NCBI RefSeq assembly: GCF_021044935.1
Contig: NZ_JAJNMP010000002.1
Location: 744,001 to 808,000 of the forward strand
DNA length: 64,000 nucleotides
Direction: 5' to 3'
Source of the DNA: Agromyces cavernae
GTDB lineage: Bacteria > Actinomycetota > Actinomycetes > Actinomycetales > Microbacteriaceae
Both the position numbers and the translations under genes were made by a program. The stretch's first letter is position 1; every line of letters starts with the position of its first letter. The notes under the pieces are model-generated. The model was not told the DNA's origin. It ran no database searches and was given only the letters and a program-made list of their open reading frames with translations. Positions 44,648 to 55,114 of this stretch are shown piece after piece.

Positions 44648-44676
44648 TGGTCTCGATACGCGCTACTCGACCGACG
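44648..44676. repeat. Dispersed intergenic repeat, copy 3
   Basis: TGGTCTCGATACG followed by CGCTACTCGACCGACG, just downstream of ilvC. It is the shortest copy, lacking most of the GC-rich centre of those at 16901 and 26442. Confidence 0.5.
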
Positions 44677-44686
44677 TGAGTCGCGA

Positions 44687-45742
<1,056 letters not shown>

Positions 45743-45748
45743 TCAGAT

Positions 45749-45783
45749 GACGGATGCCGCGACACCGTGCCGCGGCATCCGTC
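45749..45783 (-). terminator. Hairpin between ilvN and ilvC
   Basis: GACGGATGCCGCG (45749-45761) pairs exactly with CGCGGCATCCGTC (45771-45783), loop 9 bases, immediately after the ilvN stop. It could end or attenuate the ilvBN message, or be an mRNA processing stem ahead of ilvC. No T-tract. Confidence 0.6.
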
Positions 45784-45786
45784 GGT

Positions 45787-46296
45787 TCAGTTCTTGAAGA
45801 CGCGTTCCGTGATGGACTTGCCACCACGGCCGATCGCGAGCAAGCCCGACTGCGCGATCTCCTTGATGCCATAGGGCTCGAGGACCTTGAGGAACGCCGT
45901 GGTCTTGCCGGAATCGCCGGTGACCTCGATCACGAGCGCCTCGGTCGACACGTCGACCACGCGTGCGCGGAAGAGGTTCACGGCCTCGAGCACCTGCGAA
46001 CGCGTCGTGTTGTCGACCCGCACCTTGATGAGCAGGTGCTCGCGATGCACCGACTGGTTGGGGTCGAGCTCGACGATCTTGATCACGTTGACGAGCTTGT
46101 TGAGCTGCTTCGTCACCTGCTCGAGCGGCAGGTCTTCGACGTCGACGACGACCGTGATGCGCGAGAGCCCCTCGATCTCGGAGTGGCCGACCGCGAGCGA
46201 CTCGATGTTGAAGCCGCGGCGGGCGAACAGCCCGGCGACTCGGGTGAGCAGACCCGGCTTGTCCTCGACGAGGAGTGAGAGCACGTGGGTCGACAT
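45787..46296 (-). CDS. ilvN: Acetolactate synthase small (regulatory) subunit
   Basis: Regulatory subunit of acetohydroxyacid synthase, 169 residues from the ATG at 46296, eight bases after an AGGAGG. An N-terminal ACT domain (HVLSLLVEDKPGLLTRVAGL, residues about 4-23) binds valine for feedback inhibition; NQSVHREHLLIKV and the C-terminal ACT-like region complete the family pattern. It starts two bases after ilvB, so the two subunits are made together. Full length. Confidence 0.97.
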   Translation of the reverse strand: MSTHVLSLLVEDKPGLLTRVAGLFARRGFNIESLAVGHSEIEGLSRITVVVDVEDLPLEQVTKQLNKLVNVIKIVELDPNQSVHREHLLIKVRVDNTTRSQVLEAVNLFRARVVDVSTEALVIEVTGDSGKTTAFLKVLEPYGIKEIAQSGLLAIGRGGKSITERVFKN

Positions 46297-46298
46297 GG

Positions 46299-48104
46299 TC
46301 AGTCCTCCTCTTCGCTGAACGCCGGCGAATGATCGCGGGCGTACTGGATGTAGCTGTTCGACACGCCCTGCGGCACCATCGGCCACACCATCGCGTCGGA
46401 CGAGACCACGAAGTCGATGACGACGGGCCGGTCGTTGGTCTCGAGCGCGAGCTTGATCGCCGCGTCGACCTCCTCTTTCTTGGTGACGCGGATGCCGAGG
46501 GCGCCGTAAGCCTCGGCGAGCGTCACGAAGTCGGGGATGCGGACCGTGTCGTGCCCAGTGTTCAGGTCGGTGTTCGAATACCGGCCGTCGTAGAACAGGG
46601 TCTGCCACTGCCGCACCATTCCGAGCGAGGAGTTGTTGATGACCGCGACCTTGATGGGGATCTCGTTGAGCGTGCAGGTCGCGAGCTCTTGATTGGTCAT
46701 CTGGAAGCATCCGTCGCCGTCGATCGCCCACACGACGCGATCGGGTTCGGCGACCTTCGCGCCCATGGCCGCGGGCACTGCATACCCCATCGTGCCGGCG
46801 CCGCCCGAATTGAGCCACGAGTTCGGGCGCTCGTACTTGATGAACTGCGCGGCCCACATCTGGTGCTGACCGACGCCAGCGGCGTACACGCCCTCGGGCC
46901 CGGTGAGCTCGCCGATGCGCTCGATGACGTACTGCGGCGCGAGCAGTCCGTCGCTGGGCTCGGTGTAGCCGAGCGGGAACTCGCTGCGCAGTCCGTCGAG
47001 CGTCGCCCACCACTCGTCGAGATCGGGCTGCTCGGTGGCGGTCGCGTCGCGGTAGGCGGCGGCGAGGTCGACGAGCACGTCTTTCGCGTCACCCACGATC
47101 GGCACGTCGGCCGTGCGGATCTTCGAGATCTCGGCGGGGTCGATGTCGACGTGCACGACCTTCGCGTTCGGGGCGAACAGCGCGGCCTTGCCGGTGACGC
47201 GATCGTCGAACCGCGCACCGAGCACGACCAGCAGGTCGGCCTCCTGCAGCGCGATCACCGCGGGAACGGTGCCGTGCATGCCCGGCATGCCGAGGTGCTG
47301 CCGGTGCGAGTCGGGGAACGCGCCGCGTGCCATGAGCGTCGTGACGACGGGTGCGTTCGTCAGTTCGGCGAGCGCGAGCAGTTCGTCCGATGCGTGCGAG
47401 CGGATGACCCCACCGCCGACGTACAGCACGGGCCGCTTGGCCTCGGCGAAGAGCTGGGCGGCCGCGGCCACCTGCTTGCCGTGCGCCTTCGTGATCGGCC
47501 GGTAACCCGGCAGGTCGACCTTCGGCGGCCAGCGGAAGCTGAACTTGGCCTGCTGCGCGTCTTTCGTGATGTCGACGAGCACTGGGCCGGGGCGACCGGT
47601 CGTGGCGATGTGCACCGCCGCCGCGATGGTCGCCGGGATGTCCTCGGCGTGCTTCACGAGGAAGGAGTGCTTCGTGATGGGCATCGTGATGCCGACGATG
47701 TCGGCCTCCTGGAACGCGTCGGTGCCCATGAGGTTCGAGAACACCTGGCCGGTGATCGCGAGCATCGGCACCGAGTCCATGTGGGCGTCGGCGATGGCGG
47801 TGACGAGGTTGGTGGCACCCGGGCCCGACGTGGCGATCGCGACGCCGAGCTTGCCGCTCGACGAGGCGTAGCCCTCGGCCGCGTGCCCGGCGCCCTGCTC
47901 GTGACGCACGAGGATGTGGCGCAGCTTGCGGCTGTCGAGCAGCGGGTCGTAGACGGGGAGGATCGCGCCGCCGGGGAGCCCGAAGACGTCGGTGATGCCG
48001 ATCATCTCGAGTGAGCGGACGACCCCTTCGGCACCCGTCAGTTCCACGGGCGCGCCTGGCGGCACTGCGGCGGGCGATGGCACGGGGTTGGATTCCGTGG
48101 TCAT
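46299..48104 (-). CDS. ilvB: Acetolactate synthase large (catalytic) subunit
   Basis: ThDP-dependent condensation of two pyruvates, or pyruvate with 2-oxobutyrate. 601 residues from the ATG at 48104 with AGGA six bases upstream. Motifs: [37 protein letters not shown] with the catalytic Glu, [11 protein letters not shown], the FAD-domain stretch [13 protein letters not shown] and the ThDP/Mg motif [14 protein letters not shown] with [13 protein letters not shown]. Cytoplasmic. Transcribed with ilvD upstream and ilvN downstream. Confidence 0.97.
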   Translation of the reverse strand: MTTESNPVPSPAAVPPGAPVELTGAEGVVRSLEMIGITDVFGLPGGAILPVYDPLLDSRKLRHILVRHEQGAGHAAEGYASSSGKLGVAIATSGPGATNLVTAIADAHMDSVPMLAITGQVFSNLMGTDAFQEADIVGITMPITKHSFLVKHAEDIPATIAAAVHIATTGRPGPVLVDITKDAQQAKFSFRWPPKVDLPGYRPITKAHGKQVAAAAQLFAEAKRPVLYVGGGVIRSHASDELLALAELTNAPVVTTLMARGAFPDSHRQHLGMPGMHGTVPAVIALQEADLLVVLGARFDDRVTGKAALFAPNAKVVHVDIDPAEISKIRTADVPIVGDAKDVLVDLAAAYRDATATEQPDLDEWWATLDGLRSEFPLGYTEPSDGLLAPQYVIERIGELTGPEGVYAAGVGQHQMWAAQFIKYERPNSWLNSGGAGTMGYAVPAAMGAKVAEPDRVVWAIDGDGCFQMTNQELATCTLNEIPIKVAVINNSSLGMVRQWQTLFYDGRYSNTDLNTGHDTVRIPDFVTLAEAYGALGIRVTKKEEVDAAIKLALETNDRPVVIDFVVSSDAMVWPMVPQGVSNSYIQYARDHSPAFSEEED

Positions 48105-48149
48105 TCGATTCCTGTTCTGGTGGACGGTGTGTGCGGGGAAGCGCAGCAC

Positions 48150-49844
48150 TCAGCCCGTCGTGGCGCCTTCGGCGGCGGAACGCACGAGCTTCGAGTACTT
48201 TGCGAGAACGCCTCGGGTATAGCGCGGAGGAAGCGGCGCCCAGCCATCACGGCGGGCTGCCAGCTCGGCCTCGTCGACCAGTAGGTCGATGGACCGGGCC
48301 GCGATATCGACCCGAATCAGATCACCATCGCGCACCAAGGCAATAGGACCTGCGTCTACTGCTTCGGGTGCCAGATGGCCGATGCACAGGCCGGTTGTGC
48401 CGCCTGAGAATCGACCGTCAGTCAACAGTAGTACATCTTTTCCGAGCCCAGCGCCCTTGATGGCGGCGGTGATCGCGAGCATCTCGCGCATGCCGGGGCC
48501 GCCCTTGGGTCCTTCGTACCGGATCACCACCACGTCGCCGTGCTTGATCTCGCCGGCGGTGAGCGCGTCCATCGCGGCGCGCTCGCGCTCGAACACTCGT
48601 GCGGGCCCCTCGAAGGTCGCCGCGTCGAAGCCGGCGGTCTTGACGACCGCGCCCTCGGGTGCCAGCGAACCGTGCAGGATCGTGAGTCCGCCGGTCTCGT
48701 GGATGGGGTTGTCGAGGGAGCGCAGGACCTCGCCGTCGAGCGGCTCGATCTGCATCTCGGCGAGGTTCTCGGCGAGCGTCTTGCCGGTGACGGTCATGCA
48801 GTCGCCGTGCATGAGGCCGGCGTCGAGCAGCGCCTTCATGAGCACAGGGAGGCCGCCGCGCCGGTCGACGTCGTTCATGACGTACTTGCCGAACGGCTTG
48901 AGGTCGCCGATGTGGGGCACCTTCGAGCCGATGCGGTTGAAGTCGTCGAGGGTGAGCTCCACCTCGGCCTCGCGCGCGATGGCGAGCAGGTGCAGCACGA
49001 TGTTGGTGGAACCACCGAGCGCCATGCCCACGGCGATGGCGTTCTCGAACGCCTCCTTCGTGAGGATCTGCCTGGCGGTGATGCCGTGCTTCAGCAGGTT
49101 CACGACCGCCTCGCCCGAGCGGTGCGCGTAGTAGTCGCGGCGACGGTCGGCGGAGGCCGGGGACGCCGAGCCGGGCAGTGAGAGCCCGAGGGCCTCGGCG
49201 ACGGAGGCCATCGTATTGGCGGTGTACATGCCGCCGCAGGCACCCTCGCCGGGTGCGAACGCGCACTCGATGCGCTTGGCGTCGGCCTCGCTCATCGTGC
49301 CGGCCTTGACTGCGCCGACCGCCTCGAAGGAGTCGATGATCGTGATGTCCTTCTCGGTGCCGTCGGAGAGCCGCACCCATCCGGGCGCGATCGACCCGGC
49401 GTAGAGGAAGACCGAGGCGAGGTCGAGGCGCGCGGCGGCCATGAGCATGCCGGGGATCGACTTGTCGCAGCCCGCGAGCAGCACCGAGCCGTCGAGGCGC
49501 TCGGCCTGCATGACGACCTCGACCGAGTCGGCGATGACCTCGCGCGACACGAGCGAGAAGTGCATGCCCTCGTGGCCCATCGAGATGCCGTCGGAGACGG
49601 ACACCGTGCCGAACTGCAGCGGGTAACCTCCGCCGCCGTGCACGCCCTCCTTCGCGGCCTGCGCGAGGCGGCCGAGCGAGAGGTTGCAGGGAGTGATCTC
49701 GTTCCACGAGCTCGCGATGCCGATCTGGGGCTTGTCCCAGTCGGCATCGCCCATGCCGACGGCGCGGAGCATGCCCCGGCTCGTCATGGCTTCGATGCCG
49801 TCGGTGACGGTGCGGCTGCGCGGTTTGGGATCGAACTCAGGCAT
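48150..49844 (-). CDS. ilvD: Dihydroxy-acid dehydratase
   Basis: Fe-S enzyme dehydrating 2,3-dihydroxy acids to 2-oxo acids in valine/isoleucine synthesis. 564 residues, full length. Cluster cysteines lie in [18 protein letters not shown] and [14 protein letters not shown]; the C-terminal signature is [15 protein letters not shown]. It begins nine bases after the otsAB stop and precedes ilvB by 45 bases. The last third of the gene (about 48160-48450) uses codons rare elsewhere in the window (AAA, GTA, CTA, TTG, ACT, ATT, GCA), with an abrupt change near residue 467, which suggests a recombined segment although the protein is normal. Confidence 0.97.
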   Translation of the reverse strand: MPEFDPKPRSRTVTDGIEAMTSRGMLRAVGMGDADWDKPQIGIASSWNEITPCNLSLGRLAQAAKEGVHGGGGYPLQFGTVSVSDGISMGHEGMHFSLVSREVIADSVEVVMQAERLDGSVLLAGCDKSIPGMLMAAARLDLASVFLYAGSIAPGWVRLSDGTEKDITIIDSFEAVGAVKAGTMSEADAKRIECAFAPGEGACGGMYTANTMASVAEALGLSLPGSASPASADRRRDYYAHRSGEAVVNLLKHGITARQILTKEAFENAIAVGMALGGSTNIVLHLLAIAREAEVELTLDDFNRIGSKVPHIGDLKPFGKYVMNDVDRRGGLPVLMKALLDAGLMHGDCMTVTGKTLAENLAEMQIEPLDGEVLRSLDNPIHETGGLTILHGSLAPEGAVVKTAGFDAATFEGPARVFERERAAMDALTAGEIKHGDVVVIRYEGPKGGPGMREMLAITAAIKGAGLGKDVLLLTDGRFSGGTTGLCIGHLAPEAVDAGPIALVRDGDLIRVDIAARSIDLLVDEAELAARRDGWAPLPPRYTRGVLAKYSKLVRSAAEGATTG

Positions 49845-49853
49845 GGGTCGAGT

Positions 49854-52100
49854 CTATGACCAGTGCGACGAGCGCCCGCGTTCCGTGTCACGCACTGCAG
49901 CGAGGTGCTCGAGCAGGATCGCGACGTCCTCGGGGCTCCGCAACCGGTAGGCCGCGACCGACTTGCCCTGCCCGACCTTGACGCCCACGTCATCGCTCTC
50001 GAGGGCGGCGAACGCGTCTTCGTCGGTGACGTCGTCGCCCACGTAGATCACTGCGCTCGCACCCGCGTGCTGACGCAGCCGCGTGAGCGCCTCGCCCTTG
50101 TCGGTCGAGCGGACCGCGAACTCGAGCACGCCCTTGCCGGTACGCACCGACAGGTCGGAGACCTCGCGCTCGATGCGTTCGCGGGCGATGCGCTGCAGCT
50201 CGGTCGCCTCCGGCGCGAGGACCTTGCGGGTGTGCAGGGCGCGGCCGGCCGGCTTGTGCTCGACCCATGCCCCGTCGGCTCCTGATGCCACCTCGTCGAG
50301 GATGCGCGTGAGGCGCTCGAGCGCATCGAGCTCGCCGTTGCGCAGGTCGATCGTGACGACTCCTCCGTCGAGCTGCAGTTCGACGCCGTGCGACCCGCTG
50401 AGCAGGGCGCCCGCCGGCGGGTCGGCGACCTCGCGCAGGCTCGCGAGGGCCCTGCCCGAGACGATCGCCACGCGCGTGTCGTCGGTCGCGGCGAGTCGCT
50501 CGATCGCGGCGCGAGCACGCTTGGTCGCTCGCGCGTCTTCGGGTCGGTCGACGAGCGGCGCGAGCGTTCCATCGAAGTCGAGCGCGACGAGCAGCCGCTC
50601 GGTCGACGCGATGCCGGTGACGGCGCTCTCGAGCACGTCGGGGACCCCCGGTGCGATGATCCCGGCGCCCGTGAGCGTCTTCAGGAAGGTCGCCGACCAC
50701 CTGGCGACGTCGTTGTCGCTCACGCGCCTGCGAAGCGCGCGCATGCGCCGCGTGCGTTCGCGCTGGGGCATCTCGACGGCCTCGACGATCGCGTCCTTGA
50801 GTCCTTCGATGTCATGGGGGTTCACGAGGACGGCCTGCCGCAGTTCATCGGACGCGCCGGCGAACTCGCTGAGCACGAGCACGCCGTCTTGATCGAACCG
50901 GCACGCGACGTACTCCTTCGCGACGAGGTTCATGCCGTCGCGAAGGGCGGTGACGAGCATGACGTCGGCGGCGAGGTAGAGCGCCACCATCTCTTCGCGC
51001 GGGTAGCCGTGATGCAGGTATGCGATCGCCTGGTGCCCGAGCGTGGAGAAGTCGCCGTTGAGCCGACCGACCATGAGTTCGATCTCGTCGCGGAGCTGCC
51101 GGTAGGTCTCGACACGCTCGCGCGAGGGGCTCGCGACCTGCACGAGCGTGGCCCGTTCGACCGAGAGCCGGTCGTCGCGCAGCAGCTCGCCGAACGCCTT
51201 GAGACGGTGCCGGATGCCCTTCGTGTAGTCGAGCCGGTCGACGCCGAGCATGATGATCTCGGGGTCGCCGAGGCTCGCGCGGATCTCGCGCGCCCGCGCC
51301 TGCACCGCGGGTCTGCGGGCGATCTCCTCGAATCCGGCCGCGTCGATCGAGATCGGGAAGTGACGGGCGACGACGCGTCGCACCTCGCTGTCGTCGGTCG
51401 GCACCTCGATGAGCGTGCCGCGCGTCGTGTACCCGAAGAGCCGTCGCACCGCGCGGGAGAAGTTGCCGGCATCGGCCGCACGCTGGAACCCGATGACGTC
51501 GGCACCGAGCAGTCCGCTGAGCACCTGCCGACGCCAGGGCAGCTGGGAGTAGATGCCGTATGCCGGGAAGGGAATGTGGTTGAAGAAGCCGATGACGAGG
51601 TCGGGCCGGCTCTCGCGCAGCATCTTCGGTACGAGCTGCAACTGGTAGTCCTGCACCCAGACGACCGCACCCGGCGAAGCCGCTCGCGCAGCCGCCTCGG
51701 CGAACCGCCGGTTGACGCGCACGTACGCGTCCCACCATTCCCGGTGGAACGACGGCGGGGCGATCACGTCATGGTAGAGCGGCCACAGCGTGTCGTTCGA
51801 GAAGCCCTCGTAGTACTCCTCGAGCTCCTGCGCGGCAAGCGGCACGGGGATGATCGAGATCCCGTCGTGCTCGAACGGGTCGAACTCGCGGTCGGCGACG
51901 CCGGTCCAGCCGATCCAGGCGCCGTCGGCGGCGCGCATGACGGGTTCGAGCGCCGTGACGAGCCCGCCGGGCGAGCTCCGCCAGAGCGTCTCGCCGTCGG
52001 GACCCTCCTGGTAGTCGACCGGGAGCCGGTTCGAGACCACGATCATGTCGTAGGCGCCGTCGACGTAGAGGTCGTCGCCTGTCGGCTCGGCAGCGTTCAT
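49854..52100 (-). CDS. otsAB: Bifunctional trehalose-6-phosphate synthase/phosphatase
   Basis: Fusion of OtsA (residues about 15-480) and OtsB (about 505-748), making trehalose from UDP- or GDP/ADP-glucose and glucose-6-phosphate. OtsA part: VVSNRLPVDY, VWVQDYQLQLVPKML, NHIPFPAYGIY, GVDRLDYTKGIRHRL and ALRDGMNLVAKEYVA. OtsB is a HAD phosphatase: DFDGTLAPLVDRPEDA with the nucleophile Asp, VSGR, a catalytic lysine region RSTDKGEAL and GDDVTDEDAF. Most bacteria encode these as two proteins; the fusion resembles the yeast/plant and some actinobacterial arrangement. Trehalose is an osmotic and cell-wall (mycolate-independent) protectant here. The gene ends nine bases before ilvD. Confidence 0.95.
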   Translation of the reverse strand: MNAAEPTGDDLYVDGAYDMIVVSNRLPVDYQEGPDGETLWRSSPGGLVTALEPVMRAADGAWIGWTGVADREFDPFEHDGISIIPVPLAAQELEEYYEGFSNDTLWPLYHDVIAPPSFHREWWDAYVRVNRRFAEAAARAASPGAVVWVQDYQLQLVPKMLRESRPDLVIGFFNHIPFPAYGIYSQLPWRRQVLSGLLGADVIGFQRAADAGNFSRAVRRLFGYTTRGTLIEVPTDDSEVRRVVARHFPISIDAAGFEEIARRPAVQARAREIRASLGDPEIIMLGVDRLDYTKGIRHRLKAFGELLRDDRLSVERATLVQVASPSRERVETYRQLRDEIELMVGRLNGDFSTLGHQAIAYLHHGYPREEMVALYLAADVMLVTALRDGMNLVAKEYVACRFDQDGVLVLSEFAGASDELRQAVLVNPHDIEGLKDAIVEAVEMPQRERTRRMRALRRRVSDNDVARWSATFLKTLTGAGIIAPGVPDVLESAVTGIASTERLLVALDFDGTLAPLVDRPEDARATKRARAAIERLAATDDTRVAIVSGRALASLREVADPPAGALLSGSHGVELQLDGGVVTIDLRNGELDALERLTRILDEVASGADGAWVEHKPAGRALHTRKVLAPEATELQRIARERIEREVSDLSVRTGKGVLEFAVRSTDKGEALTRLRQHAGASAVIYVGDDVTDEDAFAALESDDVGVKVGQGKSVAAYRLRSPEDVAILLEHLAAVRDTERGRSSHWS

Positions 52101-52210
52101 GAAGCGGATGTCCCTCCTCGCGCTCCGATCAGGCTAACAGTCGGCACCCCGCGCTCGGGCCGTGTACGTGGGAGCATGGGCGGTATGGCTGCGCTCTTGG
52201 GGGGCCGAGC

Positions 52211-52531
52211 ATGGAATGGGTGATCCTGATCGCGTCGGGTGTGCTCGAGGCGGTGTGGGCGACGGCGCTCGGGGCATCGAAGAACTTCCGCCGCCTCTGG
52301 CCGACGGTCGTCTTCGTGGTCGCGCTCGTGCTCAGCATGGCCGGGCTCTCGATCGCGATGACCGCGATCCCGGTCGGCACGGCGTACGCCGTCTGGGTCG
52401 GCATCGGCGCCGTGCTCACGGTCGCGTATGCGATGATCTTCGGTCTCGAGAAGGCGAGCATCGTGAAGATCCTGCTCCTGCTCGGGATCATCGGGTGCGT
52501 CATCGGGCTGAAGCTCGTCGGGGAGGCCTGA
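52211..52531 (+). CDS. SMR-family exporter subunit 1 (Gdx-like)
   Basis: 106 residues, four membrane helices, of the small multidrug resistance family. The active-site glutamate is Glu13 in ASGVLEAVWATALG; the C-terminal half has VGTAYAVWVGIGAVLTVAY and ends GIIGCVIGLKLV. The tryptophan after the glutamate favours the Gdx/SugE (guanidinium exporter) branch over EmrE. It is followed one base later by a second SMR gene, so the pair probably makes an obligate heterodimer as in YkkCD-type systems. I found no guanidine riboswitch pattern in the 110-base leader. Confidence 0.9.
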   Translation: MEWVILIASGVLEAVWATALGASKNFRRLWPTVVFVVALVLSMAGLSIAMTAIPVGTAYAVWVGIGAVLTVAYAMIFGLEKASIVKILLLLGIIGCVIGLKLVGEA

Positions 52532-52532
52532 G

Positions 52533-52913
52533 ATGTACTGGCCGATCCTCATTCTGAGCGCGGAGCTCGAGGCGGTCTGGGCGACCGCGCTCGGGTACTC
52601 CGACGGATTCTCGGTGTTCGTGCCGACGCTCGTGTTCTTCGTCGCGCTGGCCGGCAGCATGGCGGGCCTCGCCTACGCGATGCGCGGCATCCCGCTCGGC
52701 ACCGCGTACGCCATCTGGACGGGGCTCGGTGCGGCGCTCACGGTGACCTACGCGATCGTGTTCGGCGGCGAGTCGGCGAGCGTCGCGAAGGTGCTCTTCC
52801 TCGCGGGCATCATCGGCTGCGTCGTCGGCCTGAAGCTCGTGCACTCGCACGAGGAGACGGTCGCCGCCGAGGTCGGCGCGATGCCGCCGCCCGACGAGCC
52901 GCCGGGCGCCTGA
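52533..52913 (+). CDS. SMR-family exporter subunit 2 (Gdx-like)
   Basis: 126 residues, four membrane helices plus a 20-residue hydrophilic tail. Glu11 in LSAELEAVWATALG is the proton/cation site; GTAYAIWTGLGAALTVTYA and GIIGCVVGLKLV mirror the partner. Starts one base after the first SMR gene (TGAGATG). The unequal lengths and tandem genes fit two oppositely oriented subunits of one exporter for guanidinium or quaternary ammonium compounds; the specific substrate is inferred. Confidence 0.9.
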   Translation: MYWPILILSAELEAVWATALGYSDGFSVFVPTLVFFVALAGSMAGLAYAMRGIPLGTAYAIWTGLGAALTVTYAIVFGGESASVAKVLFLAGIIGCVVGLKLVHSHEETVAAEVGAMPPPDEPPGA

Positions 52914-52954
52914 CGCCGCGTAGGGCGTCGGGAAGGCCGGGAGTCGCAGGGTGG

Positions 52955-55114
52955 TCAGCCGAGCGCGGCCGCCGCGAATCCGATCGAGCGGATACCGCGA
53001 CGGCGGCCCACGACGATCGTCGTGCCGACGACGCCGATCAGTCCGAAGAGCGCGATCACGCCCGAGGCGGCGGCGACCGCTCCCCCGGCGGCACCCGCGA
53101 CGATCAGCTGCATGCCCTGCACCGCCCACGTGAGCGGCAGGAACGGGCTGATCACCTGGAACGGACCGCTCAGGATCTCGACCGGGTAGAGCCCGCCCGA
53201 GGCCGCCAACTGCAAGGCCACGAGCACGAGCGAGACGAGCAGTCCCGCCCGACCGAGCCAGACGGTGAGGAAGGCGTGCAGGGCCGTGAACGCGAGCGCG
53301 AGCAGCGCGGCGAAGGCGAGGGTCTGCGGCAGCAGGCTCCAGTCGACGCCGAGCGCACCGTGGAGCAGCAGGACGACGGCGACCGCCTGGGCGAGCGCGA
53401 GCAGCCCGGCGCGGGCGAGCGCGCGCCACACGAGTCCTGCCGTCGACGCGGTGCTGCGAAGCGCCTCGCGGCCGAACGGCCGGAACACGAGGAACAGCGC
53501 CATGGCACCGAGCCACAGGCCGATCGGCACGAACAGCATGCCGATGACCTCACCCGTCGACTCGATCTCGTGATCGCGTGTCGCGTCGACCGTGACCGGT
53601 TCGGCGACGACCTCGGCGGTCGTCGCCGCGTCGATGTCGGTGAGGGCGCTCGCCTCTTCGGCACCCGATGCGAGCCCCTCGGCCAGCGTGTCGGCACCGT
53701 CGGCGAGGCGGGTCGCGCCGGTCGCAGCATCGGAGGTGCCCGTGTGCAGCGAGCCGAGCCCGCCGGCGAGTTCGCCGACGCCTGACGCGAGTCCGTCTGC
53801 GCCGGAGCGCAGTCCGTCGGAACCCGACGAGAGCTGCGCGGCGCCGCCGGCGAGTTCGCCGATCCCGCCCTGCAGTCCGTCGATGCCCGCGCCGGTCTGC
53901 GCGACGAGGGTGTCGCCGCCCTGAGCAAGGCTCTCGAGCCCGGCCCCGGTCTCGGCGGCGAGCGCATCGCCGCCGGCGGCCAGCTGCTCGAACGCGGTCC
54001 GATTGCCCGCGGTGAGCTCGTCGGCGCCGTCGGCGAGCGCGCGCACCTGCGCGGCGTACTTGGCGACCTCCTGCTGCGCCGCGGCCCCGGTCGGGTCTGC
54101 GGCCACCAGCTGCGGAATGGAGGCGGCGAGCGTGTCGCCTCCTGCGGCGAGGAGGTCGGCTCCCTCCGCGTACGCCTCGGTGCCCGCGGTGAGAGCCGCG
54201 CCCGTGCCGCGCACGCCGTCGTCGACGTACTGCTGGATGCCGCCGCTCACGCCCGCGCCGGTCTGACGCACACCCGTCACGTACTGTGACATGCCGTCGG
54301 TGATGCCGTCGAGCCCACCGGCCTGCTGCGACAGGGTCGCCACGCCGCCGGAAATGCCGTCGACCCCGTTCGTGTATTGTGCGACGCCGTCCGCGTACTG
54401 CGCGGCCCCGTTCGCGGCATCCGTCGCCCCGGACGCGGCCGAACCGACCCCGTCGGAGAGCGTGCCGAGTCCGCCCGCGAGCGAGTCGACGCCCGACGAC
54501 AGCTGGGTCGCGCCGTCGGCGGCGTCGCCGAGTGCGCCGCCCATGGTGGCGAGGTTCTCGTAGAACCCCTCGAGGTATTGGGTCGTGAGCTCCCGGCCGA
54601 AGGCTGTCGACATCGCATCGCCGACCGATTGCGCGACCGAGCCGGCGAGGTAGCCGTGGGCGTCGTCGGTGCGGATGTCGAGGTTCGCCTGCGTCGGGGC
54701 GTCACCCGAGATCGAGGTCACCGACTCCGAGAAGCCGGCGGGAATGGTGAGCACCGCGTACGCGTCGCCGGAGGCGAGCATGTCGGCTGCCTCGTCGTCG
54801 TTCGAGATGGTCCACGCGAACCCGGCGGTGTCGGGACCGGTGAGCTCGGTGACGAGCTGACGGCCGGCGAGCACGGGCTGCTCGGTGCCGTCGGGCAGCG
54901 TCATCGTGACCATCTCGTCGTTGTTCACGACCACCGCGGGGATCTGCTCGAGGTTGTCGCCCGCGCCGCCGAGGGCGCCCGACATGAGGCCGGCGACCGC
55001 GAGCGGCACGGCGATGACGGCTGCGACGAGCACGCCGTAGCGGGTGCGGCGCTGCGCGGGCGTCGTGCCGAAGAGTCGGGAGAGTCGTGTGCTGGTTGAC
55101 GAACGGAGTCTCAT
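52955..55114 (-). CDS. YhgE/Pip-domain membrane protein
   Basis: 719 residues from the ATG at 55114, which overlaps the MMPL stop (ATGA). One N-terminal membrane helix (about 28-48), a long extracytoplasmic part with many Gly/Ala/Ser repeats of the GVxxLxxGxxxLxxG type (about 200-500; e.g. GVDSLAGGLGTLSDGVGSAA), and five to six C-terminal membrane helices (about 530-710) of ABC-2-permease type. This is the YhgE/Pip (phage infection protein homologue) family, which in actinobacteria accompanies MMPL or ABC-ATPase genes and type VII-like envelope functions. Substrate unknown. The third gene of a TetR-MMPL-YhgE unit. Confidence 0.9.
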   Translation of the reverse strand: MRLRSSTSTRLSRLFGTTPAQRRTRYGVLVAAVIAVPLAVAGLMSGALGGAGDNLEQIPAVVVNNDEMVTMTLPDGTEQPVLAGRQLVTELTGPDTAGFAWTISNDDEAADMLASGDAYAVLTIPAGFSESVTSISGDAPTQANLDIRTDDAHGYLAGSVAQSVGDAMSTAFGRELTTQYLEGFYENLATMGGALGDAADGATQLSSGVDSLAGGLGTLSDGVGSAASGATDAANGAAQYADGVAQYTNGVDGISGGVATLSQQAGGLDGITDGMSQYVTGVRQTGAGVSGGIQQYVDDGVRGTGAALTAGTEAYAEGADLLAAGGDTLAASIPQLVAADPTGAAAQQEVAKYAAQVRALADGADELTAGNRTAFEQLAAGGDALAAETGAGLESLAQGGDTLVAQTGAGIDGLQGGIGELAGGAAQLSSGSDGLRSGADGLASGVGELAGGLGSLHTGTSDAATGATRLADGADTLAEGLASGAEEASALTDIDAATTAEVVAEPVTVDATRDHEIESTGEVIGMLFVPIGLWLGAMALFLVFRPFGREALRSTASTAGLVWRALARAGLLALAQAVAVVLLLHGALGVDWSLLPQTLAFAALLALAFTALHAFLTVWLGRAGLLVSLVLVALQLAASGGLYPVEILSGPFQVISPFLPLTWAVQGMQLIVAGAAGGAVAAASGVIALFGLIGVVGTTIVVGRRRGIRSIGFAAAALG

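Noticed and set aside
48105-48149. Leader-peptide attenuator before ilvB
   Set aside because: Only 45 bases after ilvD and no short frame rich in Val/Ile/Leu codons with a following terminator/antiterminator pair.
52101-52210. Guanidine riboswitch before the SMR pair
   Set aside because: The pair looks Gdx-like, but I could not find the conserved guanidine-I, -II or -III sequence patterns in the 110-base leader.
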